Below the pieces are notes generated by a model. That model was not told the origin of the DNA and did not search any database. It was given only the letters and a program-made list of their open reading frames with translations. The translations under genes were made by a program, and so were the position numbers. This document shows positions 41,673-50,439 of a DNA stretch of 64,000 bases, piece after piece. Every line of letters starts with the position of its first letter. The stretch's first letter is position 1. The stretch comes from Bacillota bacterium (GTDB lineage Bacteria > Bacillota > Clostridia > Lachnospirales > Lachnospiraceae). The stretch spans positions 1 through 64,000 of the forward strand of contig JAEXGM010000189.1 in NCBI GenBank assembly GCA_023450835.1, read 5' to 3'.

Positions 41673-42143
41673 ATGTTTACTAACGATATCAATCAGGACA
41701 TCAAAAATTATTATGATGTTTATTGGGGTATCAATTCTATCTATGAGAATTGGGCTAAAAATCACGGCCTTACGATAAATTCCCTTTTCACCTTGTATTT
41801 AATCTATGAATACCCGGAACAATGTACCTTGCGTTTTCTTTGCGAAAAATTACTTTTTCCAAAGCAGACCATTAATACTATACTTGATTCCTTTGAAGAA
41901 AAGGGATATTTAATAAGAGAAACCTCTGCCAGTGATAAACGCAGCAAAAACATTATGCTTACGGAAGCCGGCGGACAATATGCAGCCAATCTTCTGTCGG
42001 ATTTACTGGCCTTTGAGCAGGAAGCTTTTCTTCAGATGAGCTCTGCGGAGAGAGAAGGCATGATTAACGGTAATTTTGCTTTCTACCATCACTTGAAAGA
42101 AGCACTTGAGAAATCCGAGAGGCAATCCGGAGGTATTCGATGA
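41673..42143 (+). CDS. MarR family transcriptional regulator
   Basis: 156 aa. Winged helix in the middle (LRFLCEKLLFPKQTINTILDSFEEKGYLIRETSASDKRSKNIMLTEAGGQYA), flanked by the dimerisation helices. Start ATG with AAGGAGG. Its stop overlaps the MATE transporter's start (ATGA), and a palindrome covers the promoter start site, so this is an autorepressed drug-efflux operon of the MarR/MATE type. Inducer unknown. Confidence 0.93.
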   Translation: MFTNDINQDIKNYYDVYWGINSIYENWAKNHGLTINSLFTLYLIYEYPEQCTLRFLCEKLLFPKQTINTILDSFEEKGYLIRETSASDKRSKNIMLTEAGGQYAANLLSDLLAFEQEAFLQMSSAEREGMINGNFAFYHHLKEALEKSERQSGGIR

Positions 42144-43438
42144 AGAAACAATTTTGGAAATACATCCTGCCATCTATGATAACTTTTCTGGTTACCGGAA
42201 TCTATGTCAGCGTGGATGGTTTCTTTGTGGGACGAACAGTAGGCGATATTGGGCTTGGCAGTATTAATGTTGCCTGGCCTTTAGCGGCATTGATACTTGA
42301 TATCGGCACCGGTATCGGGATGGGCGGCTCCGTGAATATATCCCATTACATGGGTGCGGGGGATAAAAAAAGAGCGGATAAGGCTTTTGGTAACACTCTG
42401 GTCTTACTATTTTTATTCTCCATCATAATTACAGTATTTTTACTTCTATTCGGGAAACCCTTACTTCGGCTTATGGGGGCGGAAGGTGAACTGCTTACTT
42501 TAGGAAATGATTATATCACGATCCTGGCCTGCGGCGCTGTTGTACAGGTATTTGCCACCGGTGTCACACCTCTGCTCCGCAATCAGAACAAGCCCATGCT
42601 TGCCATGGCTTTGATGCTGATGAATTTTACCATTGATACCGTACTTAGCGGTGTATTTGTAATGGTCCTTGGCCTTGGTGTAAGAGGTGCGGCCCTGGCT
42701 ACTCTGGCAGGTCAGCTTATCACTTGTATCCCAGCCTTATTTATTCTGTTTAAGAAAGAAAACCGCATACCTGTTTCCTGTTATCTTTTGGAGAAAGATG
42801 TGATTGGAAGTATTATCAAGATCGGAACACCGGTCTTTGGACTTTGTTTTATTCCTTCCCTGACTATACTGATTATTAACCGGCAGGCAGCCACTTATGG
42901 AGGAACCACTGCAATAGCAGCTTTTGCGGTTATCTCCTATGTCTTAAGCATCGGACAGCTTCTCTTACAGGGTGTGGGAGAAGGCACACAGCCCCTTATC
43001 AGCTTCTCTTACGGTGCCAAAGATACAAAAGCCGTAAAGACCTTTCGAAGATGGACCTATTATATGGCATTTGCAGTGGGTATACTTGCGACCATTATTA
43101 TTATTCTGCTTCGTGATCCAATCGCCGGTTTCTTTGGTGTATCCACTGAAACCGCAAAGGTCTTACAGACAGCCCTTCCGTTATGCGCCTTGTCTCTTCC
43201 GCTGTACGCTTTTTCCCGTGTGACCACAGAATATTTTAATGCGATTAAGAAAAGCAGAAGTTCCGCCGTTATGGTGTATGGAGAAGCTTTTGTGCTGCTG
43301 CCTCTTGCAGCCTTTATCCTTCCAAAAGTCTTTGGCATAGACGGTGTGTGGTATGCCGTTGCACTGGTACAGCTGCTGCTTCTGTTTACCGGAATTTTCT
43401 TGCGAATATCAAGTTATCGCATTGAGAATAAAAACTGA
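42140..43438 (+). CDS. MATE family efflux transporter
   Basis: 432 aa, twelve membrane helices in two halves. Typical segments: ITFLVTGIYVSVDGFFVGRTVGDIGLGSINVAWPL, GSVNISHYMGAGDKKRADKAFGNTL, LLRNQNKPMLAMALMLMNFTIDTVLSG in the first half and GEGTQPLISFSYGAKDTKAVKTFRRWTYY, RVTTEYFNAIKKSRSS in the second. It is of the DinF/MepA-like branch; Na+ or H+ driven export of cationic compounds. Translationally coupled to the MarR gene. Confidence 0.94.
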   Translation: MKKQFWKYILPSMITFLVTGIYVSVDGFFVGRTVGDIGLGSINVAWPLAALILDIGTGIGMGGSVNISHYMGAGDKKRADKAFGNTLVLLFLFSIIITVFLLLFGKPLLRLMGAEGELLTLGNDYITILACGAVVQVFATGVTPLLRNQNKPMLAMALMLMNFTIDTVLSGVFVMVLGLGVRGAALATLAGQLITCIPALFILFKKENRIPVSCYLLEKDVIGSIIKIGTPVFGLCFIPSLTILIINRQAATYGGTTAIAAFAVISYVLSIGQLLLQGVGEGTQPLISFSYGAKDTKAVKTFRRWTYYMAFAVGILATIIIILLRDPIAGFFGVSTETAKVLQTALPLCALSLPLYAFSRVTTEYFNAIKKSRSSAVMVYGEAFVLLPLAAFILPKVFGIDGVWYAVALVQLLLLFTGIFLRISSYRIENKN

Positions 43439-43594
43439 TGAACTGATAAACAATTTAATGTGTCATTAATGCAGTAACAGACGGAAATTTAGACAATACC
43501 TTAACAAAGATATCAGTTATAATCATTTAGTTATAATGATTTGATGAATATGCCTTACGCTAAAATTTTATTCATTTTTCAGACTAAATGTAAC

Positions 43595-43629
43595 AAAGGA
43601 GAAGCAGCCCTTCGGCTTACTTCTCCTTT
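43595..43629. terminator. Bidirectional terminator between MATE and GTPase-NYN genes
   Basis: AAAGGAGAAG (43595-43604) pairs with CTTCTCCTTT (43620-43629) around a GC-rich loop, followed by TCTCTTTG. The right arm is formed by the last codons of the GTPase-NYN gene. Confidence 0.75.
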
Positions 43630-46280
43630 TCTCTTTGTATCAGTTCATTTAACTGCTTCTTTGCTTCTTCCGACAGGTTATCTATCAGATGATTACGCTT
43701 ATGTTCCTGAGAGTCGGGATATTCCTGGCGCAGTCTTTCACTTGCTGCATCCATATCCTCCTTTAATTCTCTGGCGGACAAAAGAGCACATCCGGCTCCT
43801 CTTATTATCACCTGCTGCAGACCATCCGAAGTAGCAACTACAATATTGTATTTCTTCTGGTTGTCATGGGCGAATTTCTCAATATATTGGTCCGCCGTCT
43901 GAGCTTCCCTGGTATATACCATATGGATATTGTGGTAATCTATGATTTCTTCTATATGCCCCTGCACACGGTAGGCGTCAAATACAACAATAATCTGTCC
44001 TCCGCGGATTCCCCGGTAATTACTCAGATCATCCATAAGTTTCATTCTGGCACCATCCATATTTGTGGCTGCCAGTTCATTTAATTCAGGCCATGCAAAG
44101 ATAATGTTATAACCGTCTACCAGCAGATATTCTTCCCTGGTTTCTTTCTGCTTTCCGCTGCTGCCTGAATTTCCTGAGCCCATGCTTTCATAGTAGCTTT
44201 CCAATGCCGTCTTTCGTCTCTTCCATCCGGATTTCTTTCCCTGATTGCTGTATGCGGTATTATTAATAATCTTATCTATTTCTTCCAGAGATATCCACCG
44301 TTCTTCAACCATGGCAGTCTTATTCTCCACTGCTTCTTTTGGCATGGCAGTCTTTTCTTTTAAATAGCCTTCTACATGCATATATTTCTTTACATCATAC
44401 CACTCCACCAGAAAACCTGTACCATGGGCACAGAATACCGAACCGGTCGGATTCATGATATCTCTTTCCGAATCATAACCGATAGCTGCAAGTACCTCCT
44501 CTGTGTTATGGCAGGGCTCGTATCCTTTCAGGTTCAAAAATAATCTTCCAAGCCCCTGGGTATAAGCCGCCACTTCTTTCTGATAGTTTCTCATGGTAAT
44601 TACCGGTCCGCTGCCTGTAAGAAGTGCCATTCCATTATAATTCTGGGCCAATTCGCTGATTCCGCACATCTTCTCAATGTCTGTCATGGCCCTGCCGACC
44701 ATTTTCTCCGGCAGCTCCAGCTGAAAAGTGTAATAGGGCTCTAATAATACAGACCTAGCCTGTTTAAGTCCGTTTCGTACCGCCCGGTAGGTAGCTTCTC
44801 TAAAGTCTCCGCCTTCCGTATGTTTGTTATGTGCCCTGCCGGAAATCAATGTTATTTTCATATCCGTAATTGCCGCGCCGGTCAATACCCCTCTGTGCTC
44901 TTTCTCTTCCAGATGGGTAAGTATAAGCCTCTGCCAGCTCTTCCCCAGGATATCCTCACTGCAATTCGTGTCAAATACCAGACCGCTTCCCCTCTCACCC
45001 GGTTCCAGCAGCAGATGAACTTCCGCATAATGGCGCAGGGGTTCAAAATGACCAACCCCTTCTGCCATATCAGCAATGGTTTCCTTATATACGATTTTTC
45101 CATCGCCAAAGGCTACTTTTACGCCAAAGCGGCTTTCTATGAGACTGCAAAGAATCTCAATCTGCACCTCTCCCATAAGCTGCGCCTGTATTTCCTGCAA
45201 TTCTTCTTCCCAGACAATATGAAGTTCCGGCTCTTCTTCCTCTAATTGGCGAAGCTTAGGAAGCATTGCCCTTGGGTCGCATCCTGGCGGGAGTAGAATC
45301 TGATAAGATAATACCGGTTCCAGGATAGGTGCATGGACTGCACTTTCTATTCCTAAGCCTTCTCCTGTCCTTGTCCCGCTAAGGCCAACTACCGCACACA
45401 CCGTTCCTGCCGCGGCTTCATTTACTGTTTCGTATTTTTGTCCGGAATAAACACGTATCTGGTTTACTTTTTCTTCCCATCCGCTGCCGGATAAGATGTC
45501 TCTCATCTTAAGACTTCCTCCGGTAACCTTAAAGTGAGTAAGACGATTTCCCTGTTCGTCTCTTGTAATTTTAAATATTCTTGCTCCGAATTCCGCCGGA
45601 TAGGAAGGAATGACAGCATAGGTTTCGACGCCTTTCAGCAAATGCTCTACTCCCTCCAGTTTTAAGGCAGAACCATAAAAGCAGGGAAATACCTTCCTCT
45701 TTTGTATAGCTTTCTTTATCAGTTCTGTTTCTATCAGTCCTTTTTCCAGATAGGCTTCCAGCATCTTTTCGTCACACATGGCAAGCTGGTCAAAAAAGCC
45801 ATCTGTCATATTACTTTCAAATTCTATACATCCATCATCCAGCTGTCTTAGTTCTTCCGCCAGGCTGTTCTTGTCGGCCCCCTCCATATCCATCTTATTG
45901 ATAAATAGAAAGACCGGTATATGATACCGTTTTAAAAGTTTCCATAATGTTTTGGTATGTCCCTGTATTCCGTCTGTACCGCTTACTACCAGAATAGCGT
46001 AATCCAGCACCTGGAGGGTTCTCTCCATCTCAGCGGAAAAGTCCACATGTCCGGGGGTATCCAGTAAAGTAATCTGAATATCACCGGTTTCAAAGACCGC
46101 CTGCTTGGAGAAAATCGTAATTCCTCTTTCCTTTTCCAGCTCATAGGTGTCCAGATAGGCATCTCTTTTATCTACCCTTCCAAGCTTTCCGATCTTGCCG
46201 CTTAGATACAGCATTCCCTCCGACAAGGTTGTCTTACCTGCATCTACATGGGCTAATATTCCGATAACAAGTTTTTTCAT
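43617..46280 (-). CDS. TetM/EF-G-like translational GTPase fused to C-terminal NYN (YacP/Rae1-like) nuclease domain
   Basis: 887 aa. Residues 1-about 650 follow the tetracycline ribosomal-protection proteins: G1 AHVDAGKTT (10-18), G2 RGIT (52-55), G3 DTPGH (74-78), G4 NKMD (128-131), G5 GSAL (203-206), then EF-G-like domains II-V (YRAVRNGLKQARSVLLEPYYTF is the domain IV-V part). A low-complexity linker (about 660-715) leads to a full NYN domain from 718: YLLVDGYNIIFAWPEL, IIVVFDAYRV, TREAQTADQYIEKF, VVATSDGLQQVII, with conserved Asp at about 722, 768, 797 and 819. True TetM is about 640 aa and has no such domain. B. subtilis YacP (Rae1) is an NYN endoribonuclease acting in the ribosomal A site. 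Own promoter at 46344-46372; weak ribosome binding site. Confidence 0.92.
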   Translation of the reverse strand: MKKLVIGILAHVDAGKTTLSEGMLYLSGKIGKLGRVDKRDAYLDTYELEKERGITIFSKQAVFETGDIQITLLDTPGHVDFSAEMERTLQVLDYAILVVSGTDGIQGHTKTLWKLLKRYHIPVFLFINKMDMEGADKNSLAEELRQLDDGCIEFESNMTDGFFDQLAMCDEKMLEAYLEKGLIETELIKKAIQKRKVFPCFYGSALKLEGVEHLLKGVETYAVIPSYPAEFGARIFKITRDEQGNRLTHFKVTGGSLKMRDILSGSGWEEKVNQIRVYSGQKYETVNEAAAGTVCAVVGLSGTRTGEGLGIESAVHAPILEPVLSYQILLPPGCDPRAMLPKLRQLEEEEPELHIVWEEELQEIQAQLMGEVQIEILCSLIESRFGVKVAFGDGKIVYKETIADMAEGVGHFEPLRHYAEVHLLLEPGERGSGLVFDTNCSEDILGKSWQRLILTHLEEKEHRGVLTGAAITDMKITLISGRAHNKHTEGGDFREATYRAVRNGLKQARSVLLEPYYTFQLELPEKMVGRAMTDIEKMCGISELAQNYNGMALLTGSGPVITMRNYQKEVAAYTQGLGRLFLNLKGYEPCHNTEEVLAAIGYDSERDIMNPTGSVFCAHGTGFLVEWYDVKKYMHVEGYLKEKTAMPKEAVENKTAMVEERWISLEEIDKIINNTAYSNQGKKSGWKRRKTALESYYESMGSGNSGSSGKQKETREEYLLVDGYNIIFAWPELNELAATNMDGARMKLMDDLSNYRGIRGGQIIVVFDAYRVQGHIEEIIDYHNIHMVYTREAQTADQYIEKFAHDNQKKYNIVVATSDGLQQVIIRGAGCALLSARELKEDMDAASERLRQEYPDSQEHKRNHLIDNLSEEAKKQLNELIQREKEK

Positions 46281-46343
46281 AATTTATTTTAAGACCTTCA
46301 TTTCTAATCTATTTTAAACTTTAAAGTCGATTCTTCCACTATT

Positions 46344-46372
46344 ATGATACCAGCTAATAAGCAATTTTACAA
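46344..46372 (-). promoter_or_regulatory. Promoter of the GTPase-NYN gene
   Basis: On the minus strand: TTGTAA (46367-46372), a 17-bp spacer, TATCAT (46344-46349), about 65 bases before the ATG. Only AAGG at about 15 bases stands as a ribosome binding site, so translation may be weak or regulated. Confidence 0.7.
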
Positions 46373-46438
46373 TTTTCTTGTACTATTTTTTATAAAATTA
46401 TAAAAAGGGATATATTACTTCATTTTAACTTCTTTCGT

Positions 46439-46465
46439 GAATATCAAATCTTTGATTTGATATTC
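46439..46465. repeat. 12-bp perfect inverted repeat upstream of the GTPase-NYN gene
   Basis: GAATATCAAATC (46439-46450) and its complement (46454-46465) with a 3-nt loop, about 70 bases upstream of the -35 box. No T run on either side. It might be a protein-binding site or an insertion scar. Confidence 0.65.
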
Positions 46466-46541
46466 CTGAATCCGTAGTTGAAAAACATCTTTTCGTTTTC
46501 TCAACCTATCCTATTCCTTAACACAGGCCTTGTCAAAAACT

Positions 46542-46585
46542 GCAAGTAGTATAACAGTCTCTAAACCGGCTGTTATACTACTTGC
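46542..46585 (-). terminator. Terminator of the DUF5655-DUF1801-DUF1905 gene
   Basis: Perfect 16-bp stem, GCAAGTAGTATAACAG and complement (46570-46585 with 46542-46557), 12-nt loop. On the minus strand it is followed by AGTTTTTGA. It lies about 115 bases after the stop at 46699. Confidence 0.75.
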
Positions 46586-46698
46586 ATAGGAATGTGGATG
46601 CACTTTACTATATGCTCCCCTTTTTAATTGTAACTGTAAATTCGATTTGTATTGCACCTGTTATCTACCGTTTCCAGGTCTTTACTCAGTTCAGGAAT

Positions 46699-47730
46699 TT
46701 ATTTTGTATTCCGCTCTTTCAGAGTAACCTTAACCGTGTCTCCCGGCTGTTTTCCAATCTTTTCGCGGATTTCCTTACGGATTCCGAGAATGTGGCAGGG
46801 CGTCTTCATCTTCACCAGACTGCCGTCATAAGGTTCACCGTCAAAGGTGGCATGTACCGGCACTCTTCCTTTTCCGTATCTTTCTTTCACATCGAAGGGT
46901 ATCTCTACATATGCTCCGTCAATATCGGGAACTTTCTTAATAACTGCCTCAAATTCACATAGTTCTTCTGAAAGGGCCGCCTCACTGCTATCATTGCCCT
47001 TCACCTCACGGGCACCGGTTGCTTCCTTTACCCGATACCTGGTAATCTCCTCAATTAACTCATAGGGTATAGGCTGAGACAGAGGTAACTGAATTGCACC
47101 TTTTGAGGTCTTATAGCCTGTCAGTTTATCGGCAAATACTTGAACTCCCATAGCTCCGGGGTATATGCCGATATGATTTTTCATTGCGGCAAAATGAATC
47201 AGATTCTCTTTCTGCCAGAAAGTTGGCATCTGCCAGCTAATCTTTTCAGTTGCTTCCGGTGCCACCCCACGTATAGTCTTACGAATCTTTTCAAGGATTT
47301 CCCGGACGTCTTCCGGAAACAAAGCAAAGTATTCCTCAAAATTAGTATATACCGGATTTTCTTCCTGACTGCCTGGATTACTCTTTGTATTGCGGTTTGA
47401 CTTTGTCAGCTCATAAGAGGCAGCTATTCGGCTGATTAACTCCGAAAACAATGTATTATCCGTAACTTCAAAATAATGAGCCACCCTGTTTTTTGAGGTT
47501 CTGACTACTTTGACTGGTTCCCATTCCTCATGGACACTGTCCGAAGCAAATCCGATAATCATACAATCTTTTTTTGCATTAACCTCTGCAAAGCTTGAAG
47601 TATGCCTCCAAACAATTGAACCGGATAACTCATGCTCTTCAAAAGCTCCAAACCTTTTCTCTGCCATCCCGCGAAACTCTTCATACAAAGGTAACCATTT
47701 GGCTCTGACACCGGTAAATACAGAATTCAT
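46699..47730 (-). CDS. Three-domain protein: DUF5655 + DUF1801 (YdhG-like) + DUF1905
   Basis: 343 aa. Residues 1-about 105 look like DUF5655 (AKRFGAFEEHELSGSIVWRHTSSFAEVNAKKDCMIIGF... VHEEWEPVKVVRTSKNRVAHYFEV). Residues about 125-235 are a DUF1801/YdhG fold (FEEYFALFPEDVREILEKIRKTIRGVAPEATEKISWQMPTFWQKENLIHFAAMKNHIGIYPG). Residues about 255-340 are DUF1905 (FEAVIKKVPDIDGAYVEIPFDVKERYGKGRVPVHATFDGEPY...KMKTPCHILGIRKEIREKIGKQPGDTVKVTL). None has a firm biochemical role; DUF1801 and DUF1905 often occur as separate neighbours. Preceded by a diverged copy of the dispersed leader element. Confidence 0.8.
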   Translation of the reverse strand: MNSVFTGVRAKWLPLYEEFRGMAEKRFGAFEEHELSGSIVWRHTSSFAEVNAKKDCMIIGFASDSVHEEWEPVKVVRTSKNRVAHYFEVTDNTLFSELISRIAASYELTKSNRNTKSNPGSQEENPVYTNFEEYFALFPEDVREILEKIRKTIRGVAPEATEKISWQMPTFWQKENLIHFAAMKNHIGIYPGAMGVQVFADKLTGYKTSKGAIQLPLSQPIPYELIEEITRYRVKEATGAREVKGNDSSEAALSEELCEFEAVIKKVPDIDGAYVEIPFDVKERYGKGRVPVHATFDGEPYDGSLVKMKTPCHILGIRKEIREKIGKQPGDTVKVTLKERNTK

Positions 47731-47744
47731 TCGTTCTTATTCCT

Positions 47745-47845
47745 TTCCTTGTGACAAGAATTTAATATTAAAACTACCGAAAGCTTGTGCCGGGAATTAC
47801 ACAGGTACAAGCTTGCTTATGAATTATATTGCCTATGAATTATGT
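47745..47845 (-). repeat. Diverged copy of the dispersed leader element
   Basis: On the minus strand hairpin 2 reads AAGCTTGTACC-TGTGTAATTCCC-GGCACAAGCTT: the same architecture and loop position as other copies but with a different stem and a loop changed at four positions. Hairpin 1 is reduced to ATAATTCATA-like segments, and the tail ends in AAGGAAAGG before the ATG at 47730. Confidence 0.65.
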
Positions 47846-47891
47846 TATCAATGATTCTACTATATACACTGCCTGATAACAACGGTTATTT

Positions 47892-48974
47892 TTATACCGG
47901 TACTCTTACTTCCATTATAGTTCCCTTATTCTCCTCACTCATACAGGTAATGCTGCCACCCAGTAATTCCGTGATTCTTTTTACAATGGACAAGCCAAGA
48001 CCGTTTCCCTGCTTTTTATGGGATTCCTCACACTGATAGAATTTTTCAAAGATTTTCGGCAGTTTTTCGGGACTGATTCCTTCTCCTTCATCCTTAATGG
48101 TTACTACCAGCTGACTATTTTCCATTTTTCCGGTAATCCATATGCTGCTGTCTTCGCCCGAATATTTTATGGCATTATCTAATAGATTTACCCATATCTG
48201 CATTAAAAGGTCCGCATCGCCCTGCACTAGAAGATTATCGCAGTTCACCTCGTAGTTCCTGTTTTTATCCGGCCATTTTTCGGATAACATGATAATACAC
48301 TTACGAATCTGCTCATCCACGCGGACTTTATCCCTCTTAACTACAATCTGCTGGTAATCCAGCCGTGACATGCGAAGCATATTTTCACACAGCCGGGATA
48401 AGCGAAGGGATTCCTTATTCACTAATTCCAGATATTCCTGCTGCTCCTCAGGACTAAGTCCGCCATCCATCAGAATTTCGGTAAACCCGGTAATAGCCGC
48501 TACGGGCGTCTTAACTTCATGGGATACATTACTCATGAAATCCTTGCGCATGTAATCCATACCATTTAATTCCGCTGCCATTGTATTAAAGTTCCTGGCC
48601 AGCTCATCTATTTCATTGGTGTATTCATATTCCTTACTGTCATACTCTCTTCTGTTAATGTGGGCGGTAAAGTCACCGCCGGCTACCCGTTTTACCGCAC
48701 CGGTCATTTCTCCGATTGGTTTTGTCAGATGGATAGCACCAAGCCATAGCATAATACCTCCAAACAGCATCGTAAGAGTGCAAATCAGGAGGCATACAAC
48801 AACAGCGACCTGGGGGCTGAAGGTTCCATGGTAGAACAGTTTCATTGCACCCAGTACCAGCACAAGGGAAAAGACGCAGGCACTGCATAAGGTAGTAATG
48901 GATACCAGTGAAAAATACAACCGCAGTGACATCCGGTATCTTCTTTTTTCATTTTTCTTACTCTGCTTGTTCAT
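47892..48974 (-). CDS. Sensor histidine kinase
   Basis: 360 aa. Two membrane segments (about 21-43 and 57-80) with an extracytoplasmic loop of only about 13 residues, HAMP (about 80-133), HisKA with FMSNVSHEVKTPVAAITGF (phospho-accepting His152), and HATPase_c with NLLDNAIKYS, KDEGEGISPEKLPKIFEKFYQ and QGNGLGLSIVKRI. The very short loop is typical of intramembrane-sensing kinases that work with an ABC transporter, here the FtsX-type exporter of the same operon. It is the last gene of flavodoxin - permease - ATPase - regulator - kinase. Confidence 0.95.
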   Translation of the reverse strand: MNKQSKKNEKRRYRMSLRLYFSLVSITTLCSACVFSLVLVLGAMKLFYHGTFSPQVAVVVCLLICTLTMLFGGIMLWLGAIHLTKPIGEMTGAVKRVAGGDFTAHINRREYDSKEYEYTNEIDELARNFNTMAAELNGMDYMRKDFMSNVSHEVKTPVAAITGFTEILMDGGLSPEEQQEYLELVNKESLRLSRLCENMLRMSRLDYQQIVVKRDKVRVDEQIRKCIIMLSEKWPDKNRNYEVNCDNLLVQGDADLLMQIWVNLLDNAIKYSGEDSSIWITGKMENSQLVVTIKDEGEGISPEKLPKIFEKFYQCEESHKKQGNGLGLSIVKRITELLGGSITCMSEENKGTIMEVRVPV

Positions 48975-49020
48975 TTGTACTTCTTATCCTCCAGGTTTTA
49001 ATGCACTGCTATCCATAGGA

Positions 49021-49689
49021 TCAGTACTTTGCCTTGTAACCTAAACCTCTTACTGTAATAATTTCAAAATCGGGATAGTTCTCAAACTTTCTCCGTAATT
49101 TCTTAATATGGGAATCCACCGCTCTTTCATCCGCTTCCGAATCCATTCCCCAGATTTCATCCATTAACTCCAATCTGGTAAATATCTTATTGGGGTTGCT
49201 TAACAGCTTAAACAGCAGATAGAACTCCTTTGGGGGCATCTCAAAATACTCCTCTTTGATGCAAACCGTTAAAGCATTATAATCCAATACGGCATTTCCT
49301 ATGACCATTTTCTTGTCATTGGCTATCTGGGCACGGCGCAGCAGAGCATTTACTCTTAATATCATCTCTTTCATCCTGATCGGTTTCACCAGATAATCAT
49401 CGGTTCCTGCCTTAAAACCGCACTCCATGTCTTCCATCTGATCTTTGGCCGTTATCATTAAGATCGGCAGCTGATAAGAAGCACTGCGCAAAGTCTTCGT
49501 CAGTTCATATCCGTCCATTTTCGGCATCATGATATCGCAGATAATTAAATCAATATATTCCTTATCCATGACCTTAAGTGCATCTTCTCCGTCAAAGGCA
49601 GGAAATGTTTTAAAGTTTTCCTGTTTCAGTTTTGCACATATCATTTTATTTAAGGTCTCATCATCTTCCACCACCAGAATTGAAAACAT
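49021..49689 (-). CDS. OmpR/PhoB-type response regulator
   Basis: 222 aa. Receiver domain with acidic pocket EDD (residues 8-10), phospho-acceptor Asp52 (ICDIMMPKMDGYELT) and Lys104 (YLVKPI). The C-terminal winged helix (about 125-222) has YFEMPPKEFYLLFKLLSNPNKIFTRLELMDEIWGMDSEADERAVDSHIKKLRRKF and ends in RGLGYKAKY. It works with the kinase encoded 46 bases downstream, probably controlling this ABC operon. Confidence 0.96.
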   Translation of the reverse strand: MFSILVVEDDETLNKMICAKLKQENFKTFPAFDGEDALKVMDKEYIDLIICDIMMPKMDGYELTKTLRSASYQLPILMITAKDQMEDMECGFKAGTDDYLVKPIRMKEMILRVNALLRRAQIANDKKMVIGNAVLDYNALTVCIKEEYFEMPPKEFYLLFKLLSNPNKIFTRLELMDEIWGMDSEADERAVDSHIKKLRRKFENYPDFEIITVRGLGYKAKY

Positions 49690-49747
49690 TTCCTATCCTC
49701 CCTTCAAAATCTGCCGTTCAACTTACTTTTTAGACTGCCTATGCTTT

Positions 49748-50437
49748 TTATTTCTCCTGCACGTTCTGGAGTAATTTCCCTTGCTCCAAGCGATATACGC
49801 TGTCCACCAGGTCCAGAATACGTTCATCGTGTGTAACCATAATAGCTGCCGTATTTCTGCGTTTTACTTCCTGTTTTATCATCTCAGCAATCTGACGGCC
49901 TCTTGTTCCATCCAGACTTGCTGTCGGTTCGTCCGCTAATATTACTTCCGGCCTGTTTATAAAGGCTCTTGCTATGGCGACCCGCTGCTTTTCACCGCCG
50001 GACATCTGCTTTGGGTACTTACTCTTGCAGCTGCTGATTCCAAGCTCTGCTAACAGCTCGTCAACTACTTTATTTCTCTCCGCTTTGCTCCCGAAAGGTT
50101 TCATATCGGCAGCAAGTATCAGCTGTTCTTCTGCTGTCAGATAGGGTAGGAGCTGATGATTCTGAAAGATAAAGCCAAGCTTTTCTCTCCTTATTTTTGT
50201 CCATTCTTTCTGCTTGCTCTCGGACATGCTGCTTCCATTTATTATTATATTTCCTTTATCCGCAGAAAGCAACATCCCTGCGATGGTCAGCAGTGTGCTT
50301 TTTCCGGAACCGGAAGGGCCGAGTATCGCTGCAAACTCTCCCTTATTTACTTTCAGGGATATATCATTCAGTACAAGATTCTCTCTTTCCCCGTCCTGAT
50401 AACCTTTTGATATATGATTTAACTCCATTGCGTACAT
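49748..50437 (-). CDS. ABC transporter ATP-binding protein (LolD/MacB/BceA type)
   Basis: 229 aa. Walker A GPSGSGKST (40-48), Q-loop FIFQNHQLLPYLTAEEQL, signature MSGGEKQRVAIARAFINRPEVILADEPTASLD, switch VTHD. NBD of the FtsX-type permease encoded immediately upstream (2-base gap). Together with the two-component genes this resembles BceAB-type antimicrobial peptide or cell-wall stress modules, although the permease is of the short MacB type. Start ATG 50437 (or 50428). Confidence 0.93.
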   Translation of the reverse strand: MYAMELNHISKGYQDGERENLVLNDISLKVNKGEFAAILGPSGSGKSTLLTIAGMLLSADKGNIIINGSSMSESKQKEWTKIRREKLGFIFQNHQLLPYLTAEEQLILAADMKPFGSKAERNKVVDELLAELGISSCKSKYPKQMSGGEKQRVAIARAFINRPEVILADEPTASLDGTRGRQIAEMIKQEVKRRNTAAIMVTHDERILDLVDSVYRLEQGKLLQNVQEK

Positions 50438-50439
50438 AA

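Noticed and set aside
43617..46280. Annotation as an ordinary tetracycline-resistance tet gene
   Set aside because: The extra NYN domain, length of 887 aa, lack of mobile-element context and lack of a tet-type leader argue against a classical resistance determinant; activity on tetracycline is untested.
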